Source of the DNA: Bacillota bacterium
GTDB lineage: Bacteria; Bacillota; Clostridia; Acetivibrionales; DTU013
Reading direction: 5' to 3'
DNA length: 29,485 nucleotides
NCBI GenBank assembly: GCA_023435805.1
Contig: JAEZMC010000294.1
Span: 1 to 29,485, forward strand
Below are positions 7,403 through 15,566 of this stretch, piece by piece. The notes beneath the pieces are model-generated. The model was not told where the DNA came from. It saw only the letters and a list, made by a program, of their open reading frames with translations, and did no database searches. Position 1 is the stretch's first letter. Each line of letters opens with the position of its first letter. The position numbers and the translations under genes are program-made.

Positions 7403-8689
7403 CTATAATTCACCCAGCAGCTTCCTTGCGGAAACGATCTGAACACAGATGCAGAGCAGGTCCATGGCAATTTTCAGTTCCTCGGTCGGAGGCATTGTGG
7501 GCGCGATCCTGATGTTTCTGTCCTGCGGGTCCCTGCCGTAAGGATAAGTGGCGCCCGCCGGGGTTATCGCCACACCGGCTTCCGCTGCCATCTTCACAAC
7601 AGCCGAGGCACAGCCGGGCATGGTGTTGAAGCTTATGAAATAGCCGCCGTTTGGCTTGTTCCACCATGCTATATTTTTATCACCCAGTTCCGATTCCAGC
7701 AGGTCCAATACCATTTCAAACTTGGGCTTCAATATGGCGGCGTGCTTTTTCATCTGCTCACCTATGCCCTGCATATCCTTCAGGAAGTGGACATGCCTGA
7801 GCTGGTTGATCTTATCCGGGCCGATGGTTTTCACGCCAAGCTGCTTTTTGATCCTGGCTATGTTATTTTCACTGGCTGCCATCACGGCAATACCCGAACC
7901 CGCAAACGTAATCTTGGAGGTGGAGCCGAATATATAGACACGGTCCGGATTTCCCGCAAGCTTGCAAGCCTCCATGATATTTTTAAGCTTGTCGGGCGTG
8001 TCGGTCAAATGATGTACCGAATAGGCATTGTCCCAGAATATCCTGAAGTCGGGAGCAGCTGTTTTCATAGATGCCAGCCGGTCCACCACTTCGTCGGAGT
8101 AGGTGATACCGTCCGGATTGCTGTATTTAGGCGTACACCAGATTCCTTTGATGGAGGCATCCCCGGCAACAAGCTTCTCAACGGTATCCATATCGGGGCC
8201 GTCGCTTTTCATATCAATAATGATCATTTCAATATTAAAAAATTCCGTTATTGCAAAATGTCTATCATACCCGGGACTCGGGCAAAGAAACTTCACCTTC
8301 GGCAATTTGCCCCAGGGCTCCGTACTGCCGTAAACGCCGAAATTCATTCCGCGGTCGATGGCGTCATACATCATGCTCAGGCTTGAGTTGTCCCCAATAA
8401 TGACTTCTTTCGGGCTGACCTCCAGCATTTGCGCAAAGAGCTCTTTTGCTTCAGGAATACCGTCTACGAGGCCGTAGTTCCTTGTATCGGTACCGTCTGA
8501 AGCTTTACAGCTGTCATCCGGGCCTGGAAATCTCAGCATCTCCATGGATAATGCAAGCTGTTCGGCGCAGGGCCTTCCCCTTGTCATATCCAGCTTAAGT
8601 TTTTTGGCTACAAAGCCTTCATATCTTTCATTTAAGGAAAGCAGTCTTCCCTTGAGTTCATCTTTGCTTAACTTTGTAAAGTCAGTCAT
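7403..8689 (-). CDS. Class I/II pyridoxal-phosphate aminotransferase (MocR-like domain family)
   Basis: A 428-residue PLP enzyme of the stand-alone Aminotran_MocR type, typified by aspartate aminotransferases of subgroup Ic. Visible features are NYGLVDGIPEAK (71-82), CPSPGYDRH (136-144), CTPKYSNPDG (185-194), the cofactor-contacting DNAYSVHH (220-227) and the Schiff-base lysine Lys259 in GSTSKITFAGSG. The C-terminal NIRIAPTMPP carries the carboxylate-binding Arg. Aspartate is the likely amino donor by family, but this is inference. I start at the ATG (8689), which has a GGGGGG box 7 nt upstream; the longer in-frame ORF to 8752 runs into the promoter. It is monocistronic, between its own promoter and the purB leader. 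Confidence 0.9.
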   Translation of the reverse strand: MTDFTKLSKDELKGRLLSLNERYEGFVAKKLKLDMTRGRPCAEQLALSMEMLRFPGPDDSCKASDGTDTRNYGLVDGIPEAKELFAQMLEVSPKEVIIGDNSSLSMMYDAIDRGMNFGVYGSTEPWGKLPKVKFLCPSPGYDRHFAITEFFNIEMIIIDMKSDGPDMDTVEKLVAGDASIKGIWCTPKYSNPDGITYSDEVVDRLASMKTAAPDFRIFWDNAYSVHHLTDTPDKLKNIMEACKLAGNPDRVYIFGSTSKITFAGSGIAVMAASENNIARIKKQLGVKTIGPDKINQLRHVHFLKDMQGIGEQMKKHAAILKPKFEMVLDLLESELGDKNIAWWNKPNGGYFISFNTMPGCASAVVKMAAEAGVAITPAGATYPYGRDPQDRNIRIAPTMPPTEELKIAMDLLCICVQIVSARKLLGEL

Positions 8690-8723
8690 TGCAGGTCCCC
8701 CCATATTAAATTGCATTGTTGTT

Positions 8724-8752
8724 ATTTTAATATATTTATAACAATTTTGCAA
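8724..8752 (-). promoter_or_regulatory. Putative sigma-A promoter for the aminotransferase
   Basis: TTGCAA (8747-8752) and TAAAAT (8724-8729) are spaced by 17 nt. The -35 is embedded in an imperfect palindrome at 8745-8767. Confidence 0.6.
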
Positions 8753-8767
8753 CTCATGAGTGCAAAA
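8745..8767. promoter_or_regulatory. Operator-like palindrome over the aminotransferase -35
   Basis: TTTTGCA-A-CTCA/TGAG-TGCAAAA: arms of 11 bp around the centre CTCATGAG, interrupted by a single extra A. Its position over the -35 box suggests repressor binding; the regulator is unknown. Confidence 0.45.
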
Positions 8768-8771
8768 ATTT

Positions 8772-8804
8772 CAAAAAAAAATATATTGACGGAAATATCA
8801 ATAT
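8772..8804 (-). terminator. AT-rich terminator candidate after the dipeptidase
   Basis: ATATTGA/TCAATAT arms (8798-8804 with 8783-8789) and an 8-nt loop are followed on the minus strand by ATATTTTTTTTT. The stem is weak but the T-run is long, and it lies about 60 nt after the dipeptidase stop. Confidence 0.5.
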
Positions 8805-8865
8805 AATAATGCAGGATGAATAGAAGAATTATTCAAAATAGGTATTTTGATTTTAAAAATAACCA

Positions 8866-9801
8866 TTATTTCAATATTTGCCTGATCACTCTGAAAAAAT
8901 TCAAACCGGCCAGCTTTTCAATAAATGCATCGGTATAATTCAAAGACAGCAGCCTGTCAAACAGCGCCGGCAAGTACCGGACATTTTCAAGCCCCTCCGG
9001 TACGCAGTCGATTCCGTCATAATCCGGACCGAGGCCGATATGGTCTTCTCCGGTAATGGAGCAGATATGTTCAATATGCTTGATGACATCGTCAAGGGAA
9101 GCCGTTTGCGTATTATTCAAAAAATATGGATAAAAATTGATCCCGACAACCCCTCCCTTGCTCCTGATGTCTCTCAGCTGCGCGTCGGAAAGATTCCGGG
9201 GATGGCTGCAAACGGCTTTTGCATTGGAATGTGAGGCAATGACAGGTGCCTCGGACAACTCCAGAACATCATTGAAGCTGGCCTCGCACAAGTGTGAAAC
9301 ATCCACAATCATACCCAGACGGTTCATTTCCGCAACCACCTGTCTGCCGAATCCGGACAGGCCCGCACCGGGTTTCTCATGAGCGCCGTCGGCCAGCTCG
9401 TTGCGGTGGTTCCAGGTTAGCAGCATGCTCCGTACGCCAAGCCGATATAAATGTCTCAGGACATGCAGCTCACCGCCCAGGGCATCCCCTCCCTCTACGG
9501 AAAGCAGAGCCGCGACTCTGCCGGAGGAAAGCGTATTTTCAATGTCACAGGTATTCAGGCATATGGATATTTTATCACTGTGCTTTTCCGCCGACACATG
9601 CATATAATCGAGGATAGACAGCACTCGCACCAATTCATTATTTTTGTAAAGCTGCGGGTTTGCAAACGCAGCAAAAAACTGTACTCGCCTGTCAGATAAA
9701 AGCAGCCTTTTCAAATCGATCCGACAATCGTTCTCATACAGATCCCCTTTGCGGTCCAGTAAAGCCGCTGCCGTATCGCAGTGCCCGTCAATGATCAGCA
9801 T
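8866..9801 (-). CDS. Membrane dipeptidase-like zinc peptidase (family M19)
   Basis: A 311-residue protein of the renal dipeptidase family. The metal ligands line up: His7 and Asp9 in DGHCDT, Glu103 in SVEGG, His170 in VDVSH, His191 in ASHSN, plus Asp260 in GLGPDYDG. Family members hydrolyse dipeptides, sometimes with D-residues, and some act on other small amides. There is no signal peptide, so a cytosolic enzyme is likely despite the family name. The ATG at 9801 overlaps the yraN stop as TAATG, with AAGGAGT 8 nt upstream lying inside yraN, so translation is probably coupled. It appears to be the last gene of the rbgA operon. Confidence 0.92.
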   Translation of the reverse strand: MLIIDGHCDTAAALLDRKGDLYENDCRIDLKRLLLSDRRVQFFAAFANPQLYKNNELVRVLSILDYMHVSAEKHSDKISICLNTCDIENTLSSGRVAALLSVEGGDALGGELHVLRHLYRLGVRSMLLTWNHRNELADGAHEKPGAGLSGFGRQVVAEMNRLGMIVDVSHLCEASFNDVLELSEAPVIASHSNAKAVCSHPRNLSDAQLRDIRSKGGVVGINFYPYFLNNTQTASLDDVIKHIEHICSITGEDHIGLGPDYDGIDCVPEGLENVRYLPALFDRLLSLNYTDAFIEKLAGLNFFRVIRQILK

Positions 9802-10169
9802 TAGAATGCACTCCTTACCAGGTTGATATGTTCTAAAACAAATTTATCGTTCATCTTTTTGCCGGTTACTTCAACAATATCGAATCGCATATATTTATTA
9901 TCGTGATTTTTATGCTTGATGTAAATCCATGCAAGGGTTTTCATTTTCTGACGTTTGCCATAGCCCACGGCTTCAATGGGAGCGCCGTAAAGAGAACTGG
10001 TGCGGGTTTTTACCTCTATAAAACATATATATTCCTTTTCGGCGGCGATGATGTCAATTTCACCGATGCGCCCGGATCTGTAATTTCTGTCGAGAATCGT
10101 AAAGCCCTGCCTGACCAGATATTCCACAGCCAGGTTTTCACCGATACTGCCAAAACCCCGTTTATTCAT
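9801..10169 (-). CDS. yraN: UPF0102 family protein YraN, nuclease-like fold
   Basis: 122 residues, the normal family length. The conserved core is seen in order: GENLAVEYLVRQGFTILDRN (10-29), GEIDIIA (36-42) and FIEVKTR (50-56), which match the D-(E/Q)xK catalytic pattern of restriction-endonuclease-like folds. The cellular role is not established. It commonly lies next to rnhB in Firmicutes and Proteobacteria, as here. Its start overlaps the end of the FlhB-like gene by 8 nt, and its stop overlaps the dipeptidase start. Confidence 0.9.
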   Translation of the reverse strand: MNKRGFGSIGENLAVEYLVRQGFTILDRNYRSGRIGEIDIIAAEKEYICFIEVKTRTSSLYGAPIEAVGYGKRQKMKTLAWIYIKHKNHDNKYMRFDIVEVTGKKMNDKFVLEHINLVRSAF

Positions 10170-10467
10170 ACCGTTTACCTAATTTTGACAACGGATCGTA
10201 AGTGCTGTCCAGCCTGCTGACAAAAACAAGCACTTGTGCAACTACCTCATACAGCTCCTTCGGTATTTCGCTTCCGATCTGGAGGTAATTGAGGGTGTGT
10301 GCGAGCACGGCATCCTCATAGAGGGGTACCTCGCTTTCCTTTGCTTTTTCTATGATGCGTTCGGCAGTATCTCCCCTGCCCAGCGCTACAATTTCCGGTG
10401 CGCCTCCTTTTTCAGGAGAATACCTGAGCGCCGCCGCCTCTTTTATTTTATTTTTTTTCCTTTCCAT
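10162..10467 (-). CDS. ylqH: FlhB C-terminal domain-like protein (YlqH type)
   Basis: A 101-residue protein that corresponds only to the cytoplasmic C-terminal domain of the flagellar export switch FlhB, with no membrane part. It contains AAALRYSPEKGGAPEIVALG and EDAVLAHTLNYLQIGSEIPKELYEVVA split around a short linker; FlhB's NPTH autocleavage site is replaced by PEKGGAP. The gene is known as ylqH in Bacillus, next to ylqG and rnhB as here, and its role is unclear. I start at the ATG at 10467, 7 nt after GGGGAGGT; an upstream ATG 6 nt earlier is too close to the ribosome site. Confidence 0.85.
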   Translation of the reverse strand: MERKKNKIKEAAALRYSPEKGGAPEIVALGRGDTAERIIEKAKESEVPLYEDAVLAHTLNYLQIGSEIPKELYEVVAQVLVFVSRLDSTYDPLSKLGKRYE

Positions 10468-10498
10468 AGGCATACCTCCCCGGAACAGACTGTCCGCA

Positions 10499-12373
10499 TT
10501 ATATGCGCAGGTCAACCTTGCCGTAGCTTGAGCCCGCCATACCGGAAAGCTGCTCTTCAAGCTTCACTGGCGTCGTGGCGGCTTCTATGACGGAATATTT
10601 TACATCCACCAGCTTGTACCCGCATTGGGACAGTCCGTTATACAGGAATTTTATGTTTTCCCTGACAAAATCGTTAATGTGCTGACTTTCAGTTCTGAGG
10701 CCGATACTGATGTTGCCGTCCTTCAGATCGAGCAATGTCTCAATCCTGCCCAGGCTGTTCGTATCAAGTGAAATAAACATGACGGCATTGTGCGGATCAA
10801 GCCTCTTTTTATTTTTTTTGCGATTCATGACAAAAAGCTCGGCCGTGGTGTTTTGGCCCGTTATATTGACAGGGAGCTGATAGTAGAGCATGTTGCTGTT
10901 ATTCAGCTGGTTCATCAGCTTCATGCTGTCATCCAGAAATGCTGCAGCGGCGGCAATGCTTTCACCGCCGGAAGCACCCGACGCATTGTATGTATGAAAA
11001 GCTGCCTTCAGCATGTCCAGCCTGTCTGTCAGATTTTTCTGAAGCTTGCCTGCTTCCAGCTCCGACGCCAGATTTTCAGAATCGGTTCTGACAAACAGTT
11101 CCTGTATGGAATCCTTCCATCGGGACAGAGTTGCAGCAGCTTCCGATGCGGTACTGTTTAAGGACTTTCCGCCGTCACCGTGCATAATATGGGTTGTGTG
11201 GACCGTACGGTTTCCAAAAACGCCGTCAGTTTCTGAACGGACTGTACGTGATGCGGCATTTAAAGTCTCCATTTCAACCGTTTGTGGACCGTCCTTTGCC
11301 ACAGCAGGCCGGCCTTTGTTATCGACAGTGGCAAGGACCGTACCGGTGTCCGGCGTGTCTCCGAACAGCTGCTTTGAACCGGCCGCCGAAGTTTCTTTGG
11401 CGTAGGGAGTCGATATAGCCGTTTTTCCTGAACCAGCTGGTTCAGTCTGTAATGCAGAGACTTCAGGAGATCCAGCCGCGGTGCCTTTCATGCCTGCTTG
11501 ACCGGCAGCATCAGCAGCACCTGAGCCGGTGGATGAATTCATCCCGGATGGGGTTCGACCGGGAACAGCTGGTGAAACTCCGGAACGGAGCCCGGGTGCG
11601 GAGGTATCCGGAGCTGCAGCTGAAACGGCAGCATTTGTTCCGGTTCCAACGCTTGAGCCTGCTCCGGCGGAGGAGGTCGTACCTGCCCCGGCGGAAGAAG
11701 CTACTCCGGTCCCTGCCGCTTGCAGGGTACCGGTTTTGGGCTGCGTTGCAGCAGGTGGATCTGAAGCTGCATTTTTACCGGCCGATTTACCCAGTTGGTT
11801 TAACGCCTCCTGCAGTTGTTTCAATTGTTCGCCAAGCTTGAGGTCGCCATCCAGCAGCTTCGTCAGCAAGGAAAGATTGATTTGCCCGGTCTGGAGCCCT
11901 TTGGAAATGATAAAGACCGCTTTCTCCGCATCCAGACTCTTAAAGCCTGCCATCAGGCTTGCCGCCTGAGTGATTTTATCGGAGGTCACAGGAATGCCTG
12001 CTTTTATAAATGCGGCTGCCAGTGCGGAATTTCTGGCATCCGGTTTGATGTTCAGCGATTCCAGAAGATTTTTCAGAATAGCCGCGTTGGGCGTTTTATC
12101 AGTTGGAGAGCTGCCTTTAAAGGTTTCCAGATAAAGAGTGCCTTCAGACCTTGCGGTAACGGACAGTGTGAGCGTTTGCCCCACTTTTGCTTCCAGCCCT
12201 TCTCCGGCGGCTGCTTTCAGTACAGAACCATCGTACAGCCTCAAGACAATTTCACCGGATTTGACTTCCATTACTTTTGCCTGGATCACATCACCCTTAT
12301 CAAGCCGGCCCAACAGATCGGCAACATTTGTTCCGGCATTTGCCGCTATATTTGGCTGACTTTCAATACGCAT
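10499..12373 (-). CDS. ylqG: FliK-like hook-length-control domain protein with long Ala/Gly/Ser/Thr linker
   Basis: 624 residues in three zones. Residues 1-195 are a folded N-terminal region with DLLGRLDKGDVIQAKVMEV and mixed helices. Residues about 197-345 are low complexity, rich in Ala, Gly, Ser, Thr and Pro, with near-repeats such as SSAGAGTTSSAGAGSS. Residues about 490-600 (LPVNITGQNTTAELFVM ... LGRIETLLDLKDGNISIGL) resemble the C-terminal substrate-switch domain of flagellar FliK, which works with FlhB. An FlhB-like domain protein is encoded 32 nt downstream, matching the ylqG-ylqH pair of Bacillus. No flagellar genes are present, so a flagellar function is uncertain. AAGGAG lies 6-7 nt before the ATG. 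Confidence 0.78.
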   Translation of the reverse strand: MRIESQPNIAANAGTNVADLLGRLDKGDVIQAKVMEVKSGEIVLRLYDGSVLKAAAGEGLEAKVGQTLTLSVTARSEGTLYLETFKGSSPTDKTPNAAILKNLLESLNIKPDARNSALAAAFIKAGIPVTSDKITQAASLMAGFKSLDAEKAVFIISKGLQTGQINLSLLTKLLDGDLKLGEQLKQLQEALNQLGKSAGKNAASDPPAATQPKTGTLQAAGTGVASSAGAGTTSSAGAGSSVGTGTNAAVSAAAPDTSAPGLRSGVSPAVPGRTPSGMNSSTGSGAADAAGQAGMKGTAAGSPEVSALQTEPAGSGKTAISTPYAKETSAAGSKQLFGDTPDTGTVLATVDNKGRPAVAKDGPQTVEMETLNAASRTVRSETDGVFGNRTVHTTHIMHGDGGKSLNSTASEAAATLSRWKDSIQELFVRTDSENLASELEAGKLQKNLTDRLDMLKAAFHTYNASGASGGESIAAAAAFLDDSMKLMNQLNNSNMLYYQLPVNITGQNTTAELFVMNRKKNKKRLDPHNAVMFISLDTNSLGRIETLLDLKDGNISIGLRTESQHINDFVRENIKFLYNGLSQCGYKLVDVKYSVIEAATTPVKLEEQLSGMAGSSYGKVDLRI

Positions 12374-12448
12374 CGGAGGCTCCTTTCAACTATTTGCAGA
12401 TATTCTCCTTCCTCAAGACCGTTCTCTGATGAGATATATCCCCTACCC

Positions 12449-13219
12449 TTAAATATTTCTAGTAAAACTTATTCTATGTATCGGACAAATTCCATATTTT
12501 TTAATAGCCTTTATATGTTCTTCGGTGCCATAACCCTTATGCTTTTTAAAGCCGTACACGGGATAGACGGCATCCGCCTCTTCGATCAACCGGTCCCTCG
12601 TAACCTTGGCAATAATAGACGCCGCCGCAATGGAAATGCTCAGCGCATCGCCTTTGATAATCGGGAGCTGGGGTATGTCTGCTTCCTCCAGCCTGACAGC
12701 ATCGATCAGCAGCAGATCCGGCCGCGGTTTAACCTTATCAATGGCTTCTATCATGGCAGCCTTTGTTGCATTCAGAATATTGATTTCATCAATCAGTTTT
12801 TCGTCGGCAAATCCAATACCAATAGAAACAGCCTTTTCAATGATCAAGTCATACAGCTTCTCTCTTTGCGCCGCACTCAGCTTTTTGGAATCGTTCAAAC
12901 CAGGTATCATGCTTCCTTCAGGCAGTATGACGCAGGCCGCCACCACTGGCCCGGCCAGGGGGCCTCTGCCTGCTTCGTCGATGCCTGCCACCAGGCGAAA
13001 ACCCTGCAGTGCCGCATCGCGTTCATATTTGCTCATTTCCTCCAAACGCCGCGCTTCTTTCTCCCCGGCCTGCAGGAGCTTTTCATATCTTTCAATCAGC
13101 CTGTTCACCGATAAAATTCCTTCGGTACGAAGCTGCTCAAGGTGCTTCAGCGCTTCGGCGGGTGACATATCCTTTATTTCCGCATCAATTTCCTTAAGAG
13201 TTTTGCGCCGGTTCATCAT
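12449..13219 (-). CDS. rnhB: Ribonuclease HII
   Basis: A cytosolic endonuclease that cuts the RNA strand of RNA-DNA hybrids and starts removal of misincorporated ribonucleotides. Of 256 residues, the first 70 or so form a charged helical extension typical of Firmicutes RnhB. The catalytic core follows: GIDEAGRGPLAGP with Asp81 and Glu82, LNDSKKL, LLLIDAV and KGDALSISIAAASIIAKVTRD, giving the remaining acidic ligands. The start at 13219 sits 7 nt after GAGGAG; the next codon is also ATG. The gene overlaps the end of rbgA by 26 nt, so the two are cotranscribed. Confidence 0.95.
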   Translation of the reverse strand: MMNRRKTLKEIDAEIKDMSPAEALKHLEQLRTEGILSVNRLIERYEKLLQAGEKEARRLEEMSKYERDAALQGFRLVAGIDEAGRGPLAGPVVAACVILPEGSMIPGLNDSKKLSAAQREKLYDLIIEKAVSIGIGFADEKLIDEINILNATKAAMIEAIDKVKPRPDLLLIDAVRLEEADIPQLPIIKGDALSISIAAASIIAKVTRDRLIEEADAVYPVYGFKKHKGYGTEEHIKAIKKYGICPIHRISFTRNI

Positions 13220-14084
13220 TCCTTTTCTCCTCATTCCACGAAGGTTTATCAAGGGAAATTTTCCCTATTTTCCCTCCTCTGAATTCATCCAGCAGTATAA
13301 CGGAGATCCTTCTTTCATCAACCACACCGCCGGATATGATACAGCCTCTTTTTTTACCTGCTGCTTCAAGCAGCTGGTGACCTGTGAGGCCTTCTATTTC
13401 CTGAAGCTTGTACCGCTGCGCAAATTGGACCGGATAAGTTGAGGCCAGCTTTTCCGCCAATGCTGCTGCTACCTCTGCTACATCCATAATATCGTCCTTG
13501 ATGGCGCCGGTAAATGCCAGGTTTAAAGCAGTTGTCCGGTCGTCAAATTTGGGCCATAGGATTCCCGGCGTATCCAGCAGCTCTATTTCCGGGTTCAGAC
13601 GGATCCATTGTTTCCCTCTTGTTACACCGGGCTTGTCTCCTGTCACGGCAACCGCTTTGCCGGCTATTTTATTGATAAATGTGGATTTTCCCACATTGGG
13701 AATACCGACAATCATTGTCCTGATCGGTCTGAAAAGCCTGCCTTTCAGCCTGTCCCTTTCCAGCCTGTCCTTCATGACAGCCTTCAAACTCTCTTTCAGC
13801 TGATTGATGCCAGTGCCCTTGACAGAGTCGGCAAAAATGACCGGTGTTCCCCTGCTTCCGTACCATTTTTCCCATTCCTTTGAAATGGCTTTATCGGCCA
13901 TATCCGCCTTGTTCAGAACGACAAGCCTCGGTTTGTTTTGAATAATGGCGTCTATTTCGGGATTCTTGCTGCTCGCGGGAATCCTTGCATCCAACAGCTC
14001 TACCACTACGTCAACGAGTTTTAAATTCTCCGAAAGCAGACGCCTTGTTTTGGCCATATGCCCCGGAAACCATTGTATGTTCAT
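13194..14084 (-). CDS. rbgA: Ribosome biogenesis GTPase RbgA (YlqF)
   Basis: A 296-residue circularly permuted GTPase needed for late assembly of the 50S subunit. The motif order proves the permutation: G4 NKAD at 58-61 precedes G1 GIPNVGKS at 127-134 and G3 DTPG at 171-174. The N terminus MNIQWFPGHMAKTRR is characteristic of RbgA, and a C-terminal helical domain follows. AAAGGAAAG lies upstream of the ATG. It is the first gene of an operon with rnhB, the FliK-like and FlhB-like genes, yraN and the dipeptidase, and follows the rplS terminator. Confidence 0.95.
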   Translation of the reverse strand: MNIQWFPGHMAKTRRLLSENLKLVDVVVELLDARIPASSKNPEIDAIIQNKPRLVVLNKADMADKAISKEWEKWYGSRGTPVIFADSVKGTGINQLKESLKAVMKDRLERDRLKGRLFRPIRTMIVGIPNVGKSTFINKIAGKAVAVTGDKPGVTRGKQWIRLNPEIELLDTPGILWPKFDDRTTALNLAFTGAIKDDIMDVAEVAAALAEKLASTYPVQFAQRYKLQEIEGLTGHQLLEAAGKKRGCIISGGVVDERRISVILLDEFRGGKIGKISLDKPSWNEEKRNDEPAQNS

Positions 14085-14118
14085 ATTGATCGCTTTCCTT
14101 TATCAAATAGGTAATTCT

Positions 14119-14124
14119 ATTTTA
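14119..14124 (-). promoter_or_regulatory. Extended -10 promoter candidate for the rbgA operon
   Basis: TGTTAAAAT on the minus strand gives TAAAAT with a TG extension, about 35 nt before the rbgA ATG and just past the rplS terminator. No good -35 is visible. Confidence 0.4.
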
Positions 14125-14184
14125 ACATATGCTGCTCGCTATCATACAGTAAAACTTCTTTAGCTTCAGCAGCAAATCCCGCAA

Positions 14185-14212
14185 AATACAAAAGGGACTT
14201 TGCGTCCCTTTT
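14185..14212 (-). terminator. Intrinsic terminator of rplS
   Basis: Perfect 9-bp stem AAAAGGGAC/GTCCCTTTT (14204-14212 with 14190-14198), five-base loop, 14 nt after the rplS stop. The A and T ends make it usable on either strand. Confidence 0.9.
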
Positions 14213-14225
14213 AGTATCAATGCTA

Positions 14226-14579
14226 TTAATCTCTGCTTTCAAGTCTTTCTTTAACTTTGGAGGCTTTGCCCACTCTTTCACGGAGATAGTAAAGCTTCGC
14301 CCTTCTGATTTTACCTTTTCTGACCACATCGATATGGTCGATCTTCGGAGAGTGAACCGGAAGGATTCTTTCTACTCCAACACCGTAGGATACTCTCCTG
14401 ACGGTAAAGGTCTCTTTCAGGCCCGCGCCTTTCTTGGCAATGACAGTTCCTTCAAATATCTGAAGTCTCTCTCTGCTGCCTTCCTTGACCTTAAGGTGTA
14501 CTTTTACATAATCACCTATGCTCAGGACCGGTAAGTCAGTCCTTATTTGTTCCTGTTCAAGTGCTTTAATAATATCCAT
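14226..14579 (-). CDS. rplS: 50S ribosomal protein L19
   Basis: 117 residues, the standard length. L19 sits at the interface between the 30S and 50S subunits. Conserved stretches are PVLSIGDYVKVHLKVKEG, RLQIFEGTVIAKKGAG, TFTVRRVSYGVGVER and a basic RRAKLYYLRERVGKA near the end. GGAGG precedes the ATG. It has its own strong promoter (14664-14693), a leader of about 80 nt and a terminator immediately downstream, so it is probably expressed both alone and from readthrough of trmD. Confidence 0.97.
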   Translation of the reverse strand: MDIIKALEQEQIRTDLPVLSIGDYVKVHLKVKEGSRERLQIFEGTVIAKKGAGLKETFTVRRVSYGVGVERILPVHSPKIDHIDVVRKGKIRRAKLYYLRERVGKASKVKERLESRD

Positions 14580-14660
14580 CTCTATTTCCTCCTTCCTTGC
14601 CTAGACGTTCGTAAATGCCAGATTTGACACCAGCGGACCGTCCGTATTACACATACGACA
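14580..14660 (-). promoter_or_regulatory. rplS 5' leader, possible L19 autoregulatory site
   Basis: About 80 nt between the promoter and the rplS start. It contains a small hairpin CGTAT/ATACG (14653-14657 with 14643-14647) at the 5' end and GACG/CGTC arms further on. Firmicutes rplS genes are known to carry an L19 leader RNA element; I cannot confirm the consensus by eye. Confidence 0.3.
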
Positions 14661-14663
14661 GAC

Positions 14664-14693
14664 ATTATACCACAGGCTGTCGGTATTTGTAAA
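14664..14693 (-). promoter_or_regulatory. rplS promoter
   Basis: TTTACA (14688-14693), an 18-nt spacer and TGGTATAAT with a perfect -10 (14664-14669). The 100 nt upstream are very A/T-rich with A-tracts that could act as an UP element; nothing else is seen between here and trmD. Confidence 0.75.
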
Positions 14694-14837
14694 TGTAAAA
14701 CTGCAAAACAATTTTCAATTTGCTTTTTTTGCAATTATCTCTTTTATTTATATTTTAGACCATTTTGCTTTTATTATTTGTACGAGCTGAGCAAACCGCC
14801 GAAAGCCCGATTAAAATTTCATGCCGCCAAGCGCTCA

Positions 14838-15566
14838 TCAGTCTGTGTCCTGCTCCAGCAGTTTTCTGTCTTCCCTGGTAAGCTCCAGCTTTTCAAAAAG
14901 ATCCGGCCTTTTTGCCCTGGTTCTTTTCAGTGCCTGAAGCCTTCTCCACTTGTTAATGTTGGCATGATGTCCTGACAGTAGGATATCCGGTACGGTTTTA
15001 TCCATGAAATTATACGGCCTGGTATATTGGGGGTACTCCAGAACGCCGTCTTTGTGGGACTCGTCGGCGTATGAATCCTCGTTGGAAAGCACACCTGGAA
15101 CAGTTCTGCTGACTGCATCGATCAGGACCATGGCAGGAAGCTCGCCGCCGGTCAATACATAATCACCGATCGAAATTTCTTCATCCACCAAATCCTCCAA
15201 AATCCGTTCGTCAACGCCTTCGTAATGACCGCATAACAAAATAATGTGCTCATAACCGGAAAGCTTTTCCACAAGCGGTTGATCGAGGCGCTTTCCCTGG
15301 GGGCTCATATAAATGAAATGAGGCTTGTAATCGAGGCTGCCTGTTATGGACATATAGGCGTCATAAATGGGCTGAGCCAGCATAACCAGTCCGCTGCCGC
15401 CGCCATATGGATAATCGTCGGTTTTTTTATGCTTGTCCTTTGAAAAATCACGTATATTGTGGGTGTTGACAGTGATCAGTCCACTATCCTGCGCACGGCC
15501 GATGATGCTGCTTCCGAGCACATGCTCGAACTGGCCTGGAAAAATAGTCAGAATGTCAAATTTCAT
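14838..15566 (-). CDS. trmD: tRNA (guanine-N1)-methyltransferase TrmD
   Basis: About 242 residues. TrmD methylates G37 of tRNAs that read CNN codons using S-adenosylmethionine and prevents frameshifting. The N terminus MKFDILTIFPGQFEHVL and the trefoil-knot cofactor site MSPQGKRLDQ, LLCGHYEGVDERI and SIGDYVLTGGELPA are clear; the catalytic Asp and the C-terminal LLSGHHANINKWRR also match. The ATG at 15566 follows AAAGGA by 10 nt and overlaps the end of rimM by 11 nt, so the pair is coupled. Confidence 0.96.
   Translation of the reverse strand: MKFDILTIFPGQFEHVLGSSIIGRAQDSGLITVNTHNIRDFSKDKHKKTDDYPYGGGSGLVMLAQPIYDAYMSITGSLDYKPHFIYMSPQGKRLDQPLVEKLSGYEHIILLCGHYEGVDERILEDLVDEEISIGDYVLTGGELPAMVLIDAVSRTVPGVLSNEDSYADESHKDGVLEYPQYTRPYNFMDKTVPDILLSGHHANINKWRRLQALKRTRAKRPDLFEKLELTREDRKLLEQDTD

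Noticed and set aside
11320..11790. Ala/Gly/Ser/Thr-coding stretch as a DNA tandem repeat
   Set aside because: The repetition is only loose at the protein level; no exact DNA period is visible.
11816..13114. 432-codon plus-strand ORF opposite the FliK-like gene and rnhB
   Set aside because: It spans two real minus-strand genes and their gap, has no ribosome site and no recognisable domain; a shadow frame.
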